Part shown: piece by piece, positions 9,660 through 19,200 of the stretch
Position numbering within the stretch: position 1 is the stretch's first letter
Layout of the letters: each line of letters begins with the position of its first letter
Assembly: GCA_029834535.1 (NCBI GenBank)
Contig: JAQMWT010000675.1
Span: 186,001 to 250,000 of the forward strand
Reading direction: 5' to 3'
Length of the DNA: 64,000 bases
Source: Chrysophaeum taylorii
Lineage: Eukaryota > Sar > Pelagophyceae > Pelagomonadales > Pelagomonadaceae
Position numbers and translations under genes: made by a program
Notes under the pieces: generated by a model
What the model saw: the letters and a program-made list of their open reading frames with translations, nothing else
Databases searched by the model: none
Told to the model about the DNA's origin: nothing

Positions 9660-10427
9660 ATGCTGCAAGAAGAAGAAGGAGACGCAGGGTCGCCTTCTTC
9701 TTCTTCTCCTCCTCCTCCTCCGGTGAGCAAGTACGGGTTCCGGAACATAAAGCCCCTCACCCGCGAGGAGCGGCGCGCGCTCAAGGACAAGGTTGCACTG
9801 GAGAAGGACCGGCTCCGAAAACGCACGGGTCTGGAAGGGAAGATGTACCGCGAGAATGCCCCGCTGACGTCGCAAGGTCTGATTGTGCCCGAGCCCAACG
9901 CGGCGGGGTTTCTCTCGGACGCCGACCGATTTCACACGGACGTGTCGGGAGAAGAGTACTCGAAACGGATGGCCAAGTACGAATCGCGGCAGCAGTCGTA
10001 CGCAAACAAGCGCGTCGAAAGGGCCAAGCGCGAGGAGGAGCGCTGGGAGTCCATCGAGCAAAGCAAGGTCCGGGAGGAGAGCTACTGGGCCCAACAACGG
10101 GAAAACGGAGAAAAAGCGCGGAAGAACCACAGCTCGGTGCCTTACGACGCGATCAACCTGACCTACGCCGACGATCTCCACGGCGAGGAACTGCGCTTCC
10201 GCGATGATAAGGTGCGGTACCGAGCCGCAGTGCGCTCCCGCCACCTCCAGCTGTGCGGGGACACCCGCGCGGGCTACAACATCATCAACGGCACGAACCA
10301 CCCGACCCTCGGGATGCCTCCCGAGCCCGCGCCCGCCGAGCCCCTCGCCAGACACATCGACGCGATGGACGCTGCCAGCGCCGCCGAGCGAGCGGTCGAG
10401 TACAACAACATGATCAAGCGCCGCTGA
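9660..10427 (+). CDS. conserved hypothetical charged helical protein, possibly flagellar
   Basis: A 255-residue, very charged protein. After a low-complexity leader of glutamates, serines and prolines it has VSKYGFRNIKPLTREERR, a long basic coiled-coil-like stretch (about 100-160), then a more conserved-looking end with SVPYDAINLTYADD, RYRAAVRSRHLQ and GYNIINGTNHP. The pattern resembles small ciliary or flagellar-associated proteins of protists, but I cannot name a family, so this is a guess. I chose the ATG at 9660 because sequence upstream in this frame is a shadow of the fucosyltransferase-like gene. Its stop lies inside the 3' end of the convergent DUF4864-like gene (14-base overlap). Confidence 0.75.
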   Translation: MLQEEEGDAGSPSSSSPPPPPVSKYGFRNIKPLTREERRALKDKVALEKDRLRKRTGLEGKMYRENAPLTSQGLIVPEPNAAGFLSDADRFHTDVSGEEYSKRMAKYESRQQSYANKRVERAKREEERWESIEQSKVREESYWAQQRENGEKARKNHSSVPYDAINLTYADDLHGEELRFRDDKVRYRAAVRSRHLQLCGDTRAGYNIINGTNHPTLGMPPEPAPAEPLARHIDAMDAASAAERAVEYNNMIKRR

Positions 10428-10830
10428 TAATTACGGGGACTACGCTGTCGGTGAGCCAGGCCCCCGTAGTGTTCGAGAGGCGGAACTCGTAGTCGAGGGA
10501 CGGCCTCGCCACCGCAAACGCGGCGACCGAGGCCCCCGCGGGATATACCCGGACCCTCGATATGAAGCTGTCGGTGGATATTTGGAGCGCGCTCAGGAAT
10601 TCCCACCGCGAGCACCGGAGCATCGGTTTGTACGGATAAGTTGCGAGCATCGCCGCGAACCGCTGGACGGGTCCCGTCGCTTCTTTGTTGCGCGGCGAGG
10701 CCAGATCGAAGACGCGCATCGCGTCCCCGGCCTGCAGCGCGTCCATCTGGGCCGCGACGACCTCGCTGGGCGCCCGCCGCGATGGGGACGACGACGACGC
10801 GAAAAGCAACACCTTAAACACCCCAAACAT
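10414..10830 (-). CDS. DUF4864-like small protein
   Basis: The 138-residue protein begins with a short hydrophobic/serine leader (MFGVFKVLLFASSSS), then matches the DUF4864 pattern: VVAAQMDALQAGDAMRVFDLASP, a helix PVQRFAAMLATYPYKPML, and a strand-rich end with LDYEFRLSN and GAWLTDSV. DUF4864 proteins are small NTF2/SnoaL-fold-like proteins of unknown role in plants, algae and bacteria. The leader may target an organelle. The start is the ATG at 10830. It overlaps the convergent upstream-coordinate gene by 14 bases. Confidence 0.75.
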   Translation of the reverse strand: MFGVFKVLLFASSSSPSRRAPSEVVAAQMDALQAGDAMRVFDLASPRNKEATGPVQRFAAMLATYPYKPMLRCSRWEFLSALQISTDSFISRVRVYPAGASVAAFAVARPSLDYEFRLSNTTGAWLTDSVVPVIISGA

Positions 10831-11165
10831 CCTTTCTACGAGAGGGGTTTTTAATGGCTAATAATAATAATAAGGGAGGGTACGGTAACGAGTACGCTGC
10901 TGTACACAAACAGAAGAATCAAGCACATCACCCTCCTACCCCACAAAACCAGCCGCATCCTTCATGCACCACACACACAACCCCCCTCTTAACAGTCGAC
11001 CTTTAAAGATAAACAGAATCAAGCTGCGAGGTGGGAGCCGCCAACTTAAAAAAGGTTCGCGATGATGAGTCGCATATGCATGCGAGGGGCGCAAGTATGC
11101 GAGCAACAAAGCGAGCGCCGCTTTCTCAGACAATTATCCAATCTTCGCGCTGAGACAATGAATAT
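10831..11165. other. intergenic spacer with TAA microsatellite and a dispersed repeat
   Basis: No gene is seen. The stretch holds an (ATA)n run near 10858-10873 and the 10.95 kb copy of a repeat shared with 42.67 kb. A GGGGTTTTTAA element sits at 10844-10854, 14 bases upstream of the DUF4864-like start. Confidence 0.6.
10954..11014. repeat. about 60-bp dispersed repeat, copy 1
   Basis: This begins CGCATCCTTCATGCACCACA, continues through a CA run, CCCCTCTTA.CAGTCGACCTTT and ends in AAAGA.AAAC. Nearly the same string is at 42671-42732. Both copies are in the same orientation and lie beside minus-strand genes. Function unknown. Confidence 0.8.
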
Positions 11166-11951
11166 TCAATCTTCGTCTTGGGAGGCTTCGTCGTCTTTGA
11201 TGGGAGAAGCGTTGAGCTTGTCGAGATAGACTTCGAGCTTGTCCTGGAAAGGGAGCGCGGCGTCACTCCCTTTGTCGATGAGGACGAAGGCGCGCGGAGC
11301 GAAGAAGTCGGGAAGACCGACGTTGGTGTTGATCTGGATGCCCCCGAGGACGACCACCGGCGCAACCTCGGAGAGATAGCGGATGTTGTGGGCGAGCTTG
11401 CGGTAGGAGTACTCGTAGACGCCTTCGGCGAGGAGAGCCTGGTCGTCGCCGACGCGGGCGCGATCGATGGAAAGCTTCACCTCGTTCATCTGCGCGTCGT
11501 CGTCGTTGAGAATGTCGCACTTGAGGGAGCCGATCGCCGCTCCGCAGCACGTGGTGCGTTTCGACTGCTTTGGGCGCAGGACGGTCCCGAGGTCGTTGCC
11601 GTCGACGCCGACGTGGCTCGCGCAAAACACGAAAATGACTGCGTTCTCGTCGGAACTCGCGTGCGACGCGCAGGCCTTGAAGCCCGTCTTCCCGACCGCC
11701 GGGATCCCGCCGAGGCCGCCGAGGTTGAAGCCGGAGGCCCATTCCCAACGGTTGAGCTCGTCGGGACAAGTAGAATTCGCGACCAGGACTTTCTCGAGGT
11801 CGAACCCAAGCGCAGACAACGCCTCGTCCACGGCGCGCCCCGCGGCTCCCGCGCTCGCGCACGCCCCGAACCGCCTCTTGATCGTCTCCAGGGTCACCTC
11901 GAGGCCGGGGACAGCACCTTCGACAAAACCGGCGGCAGGCAGACAAACCAT
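11166..11951 (-). CDS. LCIB-type (theta) carbonic anhydrase family protein
   Basis: The 261-residue protein matches the LCIB/LCIC family of zinc carbonic anhydrase-like proteins that support algal CO2 concentration: a FNLGGLGGIPAVGKTGF core (75-91), ASHVGVDG (111-118) and CCGAAIGS (135-142). Presumed zinc ligands are Cys62, His113 and Cys135 or 136. The active-site signature, usually CRDE, reads CPDE here (62-65), so the arginine is proline and activity is uncertain. No long plastid leader is visible, only MVCLPAAGFVEGAVPG, so the protein may be cytosolic. The C-terminus is acidic. The start is the ATG at 11951. A telomere-like CCTAAACCCTAA lies 200 bases upstream. Confidence 0.85.
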   Translation of the reverse strand: MVCLPAAGFVEGAVPGLEVTLETIKRRFGACASAGAAGRAVDEALSALGFDLEKVLVANSTCPDELNRWEWASGFNLGGLGGIPAVGKTGFKACASHASSDENAVIFVFCASHVGVDGNDLGTVLRPKQSKRTTCCGAAIGSLKCDILNDDDAQMNEVKLSIDRARVGDDQALLAEGVYEYSYRKLAHNIRYLSEVAPVVVLGGIQINTNVGLPDFFAPRAFVLIDKGSDAALPFQDKLEVYLDKLNASPIKDDEASQDED

Positions 11952-12376
11952 AGTTATTGTTGCAATAGTTGTAGTTGATATTATCGCTCGTTAGAAAACA
12001 AACAACAAGCTTCAACTTCAACCCCCTGTTGATTTTAAAGTTCTTCAACGTCAAGTTGGCGATCGAACAGCAGCCAAGTAGAGCCTTGCAACAGTCTACA
12101 GGGGGGTTTCAGTTCAGTACACCTCGCAGTAAAGCTTCGACGTAAGACATCCTAAACCCTAAGAGAGAGAGAGTGAGTGAGTGAGTAATAGGGTACTGAA
12201 ATACGAATGTTCCAGAAAAAGTTTGCACACGACGTGACGTCTTGATTCGAAGCCGCCGCCGCCCCCAGACTGCTGGCGGTGTTGGTAAATGCGGGCACCG
12301 ACGCGATTTAATAACATCAGCTCACCCCTGATAATGAACGTCCCTCAACGTAACGTCAAGTCGGCGATTGATCTGA
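11952..12376. other. intergenic spacer with telo-box-like motif
   Basis: No gene is supported. The segment contains CCTAAACCCTAA at 12151-12162 followed by a GA and GTGA simple repeat to about 12186, and a six-G run near 12101. Two phrases, near 12040-12065 and 12345-12375, share CAACGT(AA)CGTCAAGT.GGCGAT and could be a small local duplication. Confidence 0.55.
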
Positions 12377-12868
12377 TCAGCCGCCGATCGAGAGGAGGGT
12401 CATCTCGAAGTAGAGAGTCGCGTCAGGGGGGATAACACCTCCGGCCCCGCGTTTTCCGTAGGCGAGGTCTGGAGGAATGATGACGCGACGCGTGCCGCCG
12501 ACGTTCATCGTGAGGAGGGTCTCGTCCCAGCCGCGGATGACCCTCCCCGTGCCGACGGGAAAGGTCAGGGGCCGGCGCCGGTCGTAGCTCGAGTCGAACT
12601 TGGCCTCGTCCTCGAAGCCGTTGAGCCACCCCGTGTAGTGGACGCGGACGTTGTCGCCGGCGACCGGGGTCGCTCCGGTGCCTTCCTTGATGTCGTAGTA
12701 CTTGAGCCCGGAGGCGGTCACCTTGAGCTCGTCCGAGGCGAAGGCCGGAAGAACGGGTGCGGCGACAGCAATCCCGGCAACCGCGGCGCGCCGCGGCAAG
12801 AACTCGGCCGACGACGACGGCACGAGGCCGTGGACCGAAGAAGCGACCATCAGCAGCAGCATCATCAT
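12377..12868 (-). CDS. FKBP-type peptidyl-prolyl isomerase, probably thylakoid lumen
   Basis: From about residue 50 on, this 163-residue protein is a single FKBP domain: LKYYDIKEGTG, VRVHYTGWL, FDSSYDRRRPLTFPVGTGRVI, GWDETLLTMNVGGTRRVIIP and PDLAYGKRG. FKBPs catalyse cis-trans isomerisation of prolyl bonds. The leader has a hydrophobic MMMLLLMVASSVHG signal, then FLPRRAAVAGIAVAAPVLPAFA, a twin-arginine plus hydrophobic stretch ending in an alanine-rich cleavage site. This tripartite form fits import through ER, plastid and thylakoid (Tat) membranes. I start at the first of the three ATGs (12868), since the extension upstream runs into the divergent neighbour. Start-to-start spacing is 40 bases. 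Confidence 0.93.
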   Translation of the reverse strand: MMMLLLMVASSVHGLVPSSSAEFLPRRAAVAGIAVAAPVLPAFASDELKVTASGLKYYDIKEGTGATPVAGDNVRVHYTGWLNGFEDEAKFDSSYDRRRPLTFPVGTGRVIRGWDETLLTMNVGGTRRVIIPPDLAYGKRGAGGVIPPDATLYFEMTLLSIGG

Positions 12869-12908
12869 GACGGGTTCTTCAAGGGGGTTTAGGAGTGGGG
12901 AAGGAAGG
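12869..12908. promoter_or_regulatory. 40-base bidirectional start region
   Basis: Only 40 bases separate the FKBP and SLC35F-like start codons, so both promoters and leaders must lie here or within the neighbouring coding sequence. It contains TTCAAGGGGGTTTAGG at 12878-12893. The assignment as a shared promoter is inferred from geometry. Confidence 0.4.
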
Positions 12909-13856
12909 ATGCTTACCCCGCTATGGGGCGTCGTCGTGGTGATCGCGGCGTCGCAGGTGATCGCGACCGAGCTCACGCGGTACGCCCAAGACGGCGGGTT
13001 CGAGGCGCCGTTTTTCGTCATGTGGGTTCACGCGGCGCTGATGTCGGTCTTGCATCCCTTGAGTAGTTGTGCGGGCTCGACTCCGCCCTTGTCGCGAAAA
13101 AAGATAAATAATTCTGTCTGGGCTTTCGTGGTGTTCTACGTGGGCGCGAATTACGCTTACGTTCGTGCGCTGGAGGTGGCGCCCGCCTCTTACGTCCAGA
13201 CTATTTTTGGGACGGCCCCCGCCGCCGTGACGGTGCTGGCGCGCTTTGTTTTGGGCGAGCGGCTTAGCGCCCAGAGATGTTTCGCCGCGTGTGGAGCTCT
13301 GGCGGGCGCGACGTGCCTCGCCTCGCCCTGGGCGGCGACGACCCCGAAGAACACCCTCCTCGGTCTTTTGTTGGGCGAGGTCGCGGTCGCGAACGCGGCG
13401 CTCTACAAGGTTATGTTCGCGCGAGACTACGGATCGGCCGACTCCGTCTTCGTGTCGCGCTTCGTCGGCCACGTTGGCATCCGCGTTTTCCTGGTCGGCC
13501 TCCCCGTGGTTATCGCGCTGCAGTGGGCGGGCGAAGAGGACCGGCCCACGTCTCGGCGCTGGGGACTCGTGGTCGCGGGGGGTTGCGTCGACGTCGTCTA
13601 CAACCTGGCGATCGCCATCGCCCTCGCCATCGCGCCCTCGCCCGTCTACGTCGCCGTTGCCACCATGCTCGCCATCCCGGCGACCGCCGTCGTCGACGCT
13701 CTCGCCAACCACCTTATCCCCGCCTGGTCCGAGATCCTCGGGGCCCTCTTGATTCTCGCCTCCTTCGCGACCCTCGTGTTGGAGCAACGAGGGCAGAAAA
13801 CCCCCGACGCTGGTGATCATCAGCTCCTTGCGACAACGGAAAATGATAGGGTGTAA
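12909..13856 (+). CDS. drug/metabolite transporter, SLC35F3/F4-like
   Basis: The 315-residue protein has about ten hydrophobic segments typical of the DMT superfamily. Sequence markers of the SLC35F branch are TRYAQDGGFEAPFFVMWVHA near the start, NYAYVRALEVAPASYVQTIF in the middle and LYKVMFARDYGSAD after the fifth helix. Relatives carry nucleotide sugars, thiamine or unknown solutes, so the substrate is open. I chose the ATG at 12909, which gives a hydrophobic first helix (MLTPLWGVVVVIAASQV); an in-frame ATG at 12867 would overlap the FKBP start. The 3' end overlaps the following same-strand gene by 14 bases. Confidence 0.85.
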   Translation: MLTPLWGVVVVIAASQVIATELTRYAQDGGFEAPFFVMWVHAALMSVLHPLSSCAGSTPPLSRKKINNSVWAFVVFYVGANYAYVRALEVAPASYVQTIFGTAPAAVTVLARFVLGERLSAQRCFAACGALAGATCLASPWAATTPKNTLLGLLLGEVAVANAALYKVMFARDYGSADSVFVSRFVGHVGIRVFLVGLPVVIALQWAGEEDRPTSRRWGLVVAGGCVDVVYNLAIAIALAIAPSPVYVAVATMLAIPATAVVDALANHLIPAWSEILGALLILASFATLVLEQRGQKTPDAGDHQLLATTENDRV

Positions 13857-15330
13857 AGTTGAAAGGCTGCGGCGGTTGCGGCTCGAGCTGTTCGCTGACG
13901 AGGAGCGGCGGCTCGAGCGGGCCGAGCGGCACGCGGCCTGGGCGATCGTCGCGTTGCGGGCCGTTGCGGCGTGGCGGCGCTTCGCGCGGCGCCGCGTCGC
14001 GCTCCGCAAACCGTTTCTGCGGCGGGCCTTCGCGCGGTTGGTCGCCGTCGGATGCTGGTTCGCGGTCCGCCGCTGGCACGCGCGCGCGCAACAAGCCCTC
14101 GCGCGCCGCGGATCCCTCGTGATCGCCGACACCTTAGGACCTCGAATCGCCGAGCGCGTCGCTTTTCGAAAGCTTCGGTCCTTCTCCGAGCTCGGACGTC
14201 GTCGAAGGGCCGACGGCTTGGCGAACGCGCGTCGCCGGGCGCGAGCGATTGCGCGGTGGCGCCATGCGGTAGTGCGCGGTAGTGCGCTGCGTCGCGCCGA
14301 CGCGCGCGTCGCGCGACGGGCGGTGGCGGCGTGGCGATCTTTCGTCGCGACGCGACCCGAACGCGAGCGAAAAGCGGCTCGCCGCGCTGCCGAGGCCCTT
14401 CGCGTCGTAGCGAGGCGGCTCGTACGGCGGTGGGACGCCAGGGCGCGCGGGAGAAAGGCGGCCTTCCAGCTCGCGGACCTCGTCTACGACCGGTGGCTCG
14501 GGCGCCTCTTGAGGCGTTGGCGAGACAAAAGCAACCACCCCGAAGACGCGCTCCGCGCGCGCCTCCAGTTCCGGCGATTCCGCCGCGCCACCCGCCAAAA
14601 GGCCGCGGACCGCGCGATCGACCTCTACGCCGACGCTTCCAGAGCGCGTCGCGGCGTCGCGAAGCTCCGGTCGGCCGCGAACCGGTCGCGCGCGGAGCGC
14701 TCGCTCCGGGCGGTATCGCGCGCCGCCTTCGCCGCCCTCGCCGCGCGCCGCTGTCTTTCCCGCCTCGCGACGCACGCCTTCCTGTGCCGCGGCCGCCGCG
14801 CCGCCGACCACCACTTCGCCTCGGCGCGCCTTCGCGTCGCGCTCTCCCGATTGTCTTCGAAGCGCCCGCGCCCGCGCTTTGTCGTCGTGCCGAGGCGCGT
14901 CTTCGCGACGTGGCGGGCCTTCGCGAGCCGACGCCGCGAGCGTCGAGCGCGAATCGCCCGCGGCTTTATCGTCCGCTGGCGAAAGCGGGCCTCGCGCCGC
15001 GCGGACTCGATCCGCCGAGCCCGCGCGTTTCGCCAAGAAAAAATCGACCGCCGCGCGGCGTTTCTGCTGCCCGTCGCCTTCCACGCCCTCAACACCGACG
15101 CCCGGGCGCGCTGGGCGAGGCGCCACGCCACCGACCTCGCCGCCCGCCGCAGGGCCTACCAGCTCAAGCGCGACGTCTTCCGGGCCTGGGCGACCCTCTC
15201 CCGCAATCGCCAAACAACAACAACAACAAGCCTCCGCATCGTCGTCGACGACGACCTTGATTACGCCCCGCGCCAGCGCAAACCGCCGCTCCCGGCCGAC
15301 CGGCCCAGACGGATGGTGGAATATGGGTAG
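13843..15330 (+). CDS. Sfi1-like tryptophan/arginine repeat protein (putative centrin scaffold)
   Basis: A 495-residue, extremely arginine/alanine-rich helical protein with many copies of a loose repeat of about 20-35 residues: AVAAWRRFARR, AIARWRHAV, AVAAWRSFV, LLRRWRDK, VFATWRAFASRR, FIVRWRKRAS, VFRAWATLSR. Regularly spaced Trp-x2-x-Phe helices in an Arg-rich background are the signature of Sfi1 proteins, which bind centrins at basal bodies and spindle poles. The assignment rests on this pattern only. The first ATG is at 13843, inside the last codons of the preceding transporter gene, in another frame. It ends 14 bases before the convergent IPK stop. Confidence 0.7.
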   Translation: MIGCKVERLRRLRLELFADEERRLERAERHAAWAIVALRAVAAWRRFARRRVALRKPFLRRAFARLVAVGCWFAVRRWHARAQQALARRGSLVIADTLGPRIAERVAFRKLRSFSELGRRRRADGLANARRRARAIARWRHAVVRGSALRRADARVARRAVAAWRSFVATRPERERKAARRAAEALRVVARRLVRRWDARARGRKAAFQLADLVYDRWLGRLLRRWRDKSNHPEDALRARLQFRRFRRATRQKAADRAIDLYADASRARRGVAKLRSAANRSRAERSLRAVSRAAFAALAARRCLSRLATHAFLCRGRRAADHHFASARLRVALSRLSSKRPRPRFVVVPRRVFATWRAFASRRRERRARIARGFIVRWRKRASRRADSIRRARAFRQEKIDRRAAFLLPVAFHALNTDARARWARRHATDLAARRRAYQLKRDVFRAWATLSRNRQTTTTTSLRIVVDDDLDYAPRQRKPPLPADRPRRMVEYG

Positions 15331-15344
15331 ATTTCGCGTAAGAC

Positions 15345-16199
15345 CTAGCACCTCACGCGGGTCGAGGGAGTTACGTGGCCGTCGCCTTCGTCTTTTTTGA
15401 GGGCCGCCGGGAATTGGGGGGGCGCCAGGATGGTCACGGGGACGCCGGCCCTCGCGGCCCGGAAGGCGGCGTCGAGCTTGGCCCGCATGCCCCCCGTCGC
15501 GTCGGTCGCGCCGGCCGTATCGACTCGCCGCGACGTCAATTCGGGAATGAGCTTCGCCGTTGGATCGAGTCGCGGGTTCTTGTCGTAGACGCCCTCCACA
15601 TCTGTCACGAATATCGCGCGGTCCACAACACCGTGCCGGCAAATAGCGGCCAAAACGTCGTCGCCCGAGAGCACGGCCGCGCCTCGTTTCGAGTCTAAAA
15701 CAATATCGCCGTGAAAAACCGGCAGAAGACCGGCGTCGAGGGCGGCGGTGGCCGCGCGGCACAATGCGCGCTCGCCGTCGCGCGCGAGGCGGCCATCGGT
15801 CGTCTGTACGATGCCGAACGGCGCGAGGCTAACCGGACGCGCGCCGCGACCCGTCAGCTCGTCGCACACGATCTTTGACAGCGACGTGACGGCCTGCCGC
15901 GTCCGCGCAATACCCTCGGCCGTCAGCCCGAGCTCCCTAACCTCGAAGTGACCAAAACTCCCCGCGCCGTGGATGACGACGACCCGCTTTTCCTTCTCCT
16001 CGGCGATGGCCGCGGTGCACAGCCCGAGAGCCTCGCTGTTCACCGAGTGTCGAATTCCCTTGTGCGTCACGGCGGCGCCCCCGAGCTTGACGACGACCCC
16101 GATTTTTCCGTCTTGCGGGTTGGGGACCCGGACGGCGACAACGACGGCCACCACCACCACCACAAGGAGGACACAACACGCGACACTCCGGATGATCAT
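15345..16199 (-). CDS. IPK: isopentenyl phosphate kinase
   Basis: The 284-residue protein is an amino-acid-kinase fold enzyme with KLGGAAVTHK (38-47), HGAGSFGH (77-84) and PVFHGDIVLDSKRGAAVLSGDD (160-181). His84 in the GAGSFGH loop is the residue that marks isopentenyl phosphate kinases. IPK phosphorylates isopentenyl or dimethylallyl monophosphate to the diphosphate, an isoprenoid salvage step known in archaea and plants. The N-terminus is a strong hydrophobic anchor (residues 5-23), which could be an ER or secretory signal leading to a complex plastid. Start is the ATG at 16199. In an ancestral arrangement it may have been divergent from the GST-like gene at 19.3 kb, now separated by an inserted block. 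Confidence 0.9.
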   Translation of the reverse strand: MIIRSVACCVLLVVVVVAVVVAVRVPNPQDGKIGVVVKLGGAAVTHKGIRHSVNSEALGLCTAAIAEEKEKRVVVIHGAGSFGHFEVRELGLTAEGIARTRQAVTSLSKIVCDELTGRGARPVSLAPFGIVQTTDGRLARDGERALCRAATAALDAGLLPVFHGDIVLDSKRGAAVLSGDDVLAAICRHGVVDRAIFVTDVEGVYDKNPRLDPTAKLIPELTSRRVDTAGATDATGGMRAKLDAAFRAARAGVPVTILAPPQFPAALKKDEGDGHVTPSTRVRC

Positions 16200-16206
16200 T
16201 AGGATT

Positions 16207-19200
16207 ATTATTACCTAGGACTTCACTTCAGCAAGTGAACGTGAGCTACTTCACCAGCCACGCGTCAATATTGGTGAAGTGATTCGAAGTGAACACGTCA
16301 CGTGGCTATCGTGAACCTTTGTGAAGTGAACGCCACTTTTTTTTTTTTTTTTAACGCCAGCCTCGGTCCCTGCCGCGCCCCGTCAGTTCCGTGCCCCCCG
16401 CGCGCAATATTTTGCCTAGGTCTGGTGCTCTTAGATTCATTCGCGTTTTGTGGCGAAGGAGGAGTTGCCGCGGATGGGGTTCCGTGTTTCTTACTACTTT
16501 AGGCGATGTGAACGAACGACCTCGGTATCTTCGTCTGGTTCTTCCTCATCAACCTCCATATCCAAAGAGTCTTCGGGGATGGAGATCTCGGCGTTTTTGA
16601 AAAACTCGGTCTCGTGTCCGAGGTCCCTGTACTTAATCCGGGCGCCGCCGCCGCCGCCGCCGCAATGAAGAAATTCTTGTTCGTGCGCAGCCTAGGGCAA
16701 GCAACTATGCCCGTCTCGTCCGCGCCGAGCAACGTGTTTCTTCCCCTCGGTCAGGACAAGATTTTTTTCCAATGCTCAGGCAGCGCTCACAGTAGAAGCT
16801 CTGCGCGCCATGTGTACCAATTGAAAAAACCCTTAGAGGCTCTCGCCATGTCCGGAAGGAACCCATACTGCTCCTTGGTGAGCGGTCGATACAGCTTTCC
16901 AACGTCGAGCACAGACAGCAGCCAGATCTGTGAAGCCGACTTCATCCTTCTTCTCAAGTTCAGGATAATAATTCTCTTTCCAGTTGAGCGATCTCGAGAG
17001 CCTGATCCATTGAGCGAGGACCTGTTCAAACTCCACATTGAAATCGGTCATCTGGTTCTCCGGCGTAGAAAAAAAAGGCACGTCGCCACAAATGTCGTCG
17101 TCCCAAACGCCGGGTGCGTCGAGTGCCGCCAAGAGACTGCGGGCAGGCGCAGGCTCGGAGGGCGGCGCAGGCTCGGAGGAAGTCTTGGCCTTTTCGTGGT
17201 GGAATGCAGTCCGTGCGTAAATCACATATTCTTGCTTGAGCAAGCAACTTCCTGGCCTGAGCTCTCTGATTGGACGACGACAGGTGCCGGCAGTTGATAG
17301 TCCGAAAGTCAAGGAGGAAGGTAATCAGCTCGCGATAGTTGAATTCGTAGTTGAAGTGACGCACGTAGTTGTTTTCATTATTCCCGCAAAAAAAACGACG
17401 GTCACATTCGAGAATAATATAGCCCGTTCAAGACAGATTTTGCCGGTCTCGCTGAGGTCGTCAACATCGAGACAGTCTTACGTGGCATGGATTTCGCAGT
17501 TATGTTTTCGGGAGATCAATGACTTCTAGCGTCCCAGCTCGCAGAGACTCGATCATGTTGTGCTTGATCAATGCGGCGCCAGGTATAAGTGTTCGTGTTG
17601 CACGAAAACAACGGTCTCATCCGTTATAGCAAAAATCGCCTCCAATTCAGCAAACGCCGCCCATTGCTCATCACTGATTCTCCAGAGGGTAGTCCAATGT
17701 TGGTAGCCGTGTACAGGTTAAGCACGCGGTGCATACGCAGCAAGGAGCGAATAAGTTGGTATCGCAGACGGAACCTCGTCTTATTGAGGTCGAGCTTGAG
17801 CTTCGGCGATTTATTTCCCCCGGCTGTAATGGCAAAAGTGCATGCAGATCCTTCAAACGTGTGTGCCGTAAGAAAAGTACTTGGCTCCATCGTGGGCACT
17901 GTCGGCAGGTCCTGGCCAGCTGGGAATGGAGTGATCACCTGCTTGCCTCTGGATCGTGTCAAGTCGCCACATGCCGCTGCTGAGATTTTTTAGATATCAT
18001 GCACATGTCACATGCTTCGACCTCAACAAAAAATTCTTCGGCGACGCCAATTTGGGAGCCCGGTCTCTTGAACACAATGGTTGCGGCCGCCAAATCGATG
18101 TCGATTCCCGCACGCTCCGCGACCACAGAACGGAGCAGAGAAGCCGCGCCGGAATCGGTTCCGTCGTCAGCTGGAACGAGGCCCATGCGGGAACACCGTC
18201 TCAACGCCAGTCAAATCGGGCCAGATGAAGGATAGGCCAATGGCCTGTCGCTTGAACTTATCCTTGAGTGTCCCGCCGTCATGCAGCACCTGGGCGAATG
18301 TATTTTCGAAAGCCGCCGCTTCATAAATAACACTCCGTAACGACGTGCTTCAAGATTCGAACAACAAAACAACGATATTCAGCGTCCACCCATTCGAACA
18401 GCGCCTTTCGAGTCATGAACGAGGGCGCTTGCCTTTCGCGCCACCGCCGCGGTAATACTACGCCTCGATTGGGTTGCGATGATCTTCGTCGTCAATGCGC
18501 TTGGAAATCCGCTGCGACGAGTACACATAGTGCCGAGCCGAGAACGTCGCCATCAGGGAAAAAGAGTGCTTTGCCTGGATGGGCATGGCCATGAAGTAGT
18601 ATCTCGTAATATCCGATTTACCCTTCGAGGCTGCCGCAACGCCCACGGCCGTCATAAAAAAAACGCCCTCCTTTTCTTGGTCTGTCTTCTCTGTTTCTTG
18701 GTGAGCTGTTGACGTCCCAGCTCGTCGAATCGAATCCTCCTCCGGATGCGCAGCCTTGAAGTGGGCCGGCCCCAAGAGGGCTTGGTCGTCTGTCTGCCGT
18801 GTGCCTTTCTTGAAGTCTCTCGTCACCTTCAGGCGCTCCCAGCACCGGATACACACATGCGTCGTCGCCTTCCCACTGGTCAGTCAACGCGGTCAGGATG
18901 ATTTTCCTTGAGTCGACGCACGCAGTCCCACACCTTGGTAAAACAACCTGGTTGTTTTTCGTCCACTTTTGTTGCCGGGTGTGTTCCGCGTCACAACATC
19001 GAGGTCGCAATCGGCTCGTTCTTGCGAACTTCCTCCTTCTGTTAACACCGCGTTTAAATTCCGCCTCATCATCGACATTATCCTCCACCTCTGGAGGTAG
19101 CGCGGCTCGACATCGCTCATCAGACGGGGTCCCGGTCAGGCCGTCAGCCAAAGTGAATGAACGTGAAGTGAACATTGGACTTCTACGGACGAAAATGTGA

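Noticed and set aside
12702-12908. N-terminal extension of the SLC35F-like protein
   Set aside because: It overlaps the FKBP gene antisense and has shadow-type composition. The ATG at 12909 gives a proper first membrane helix.
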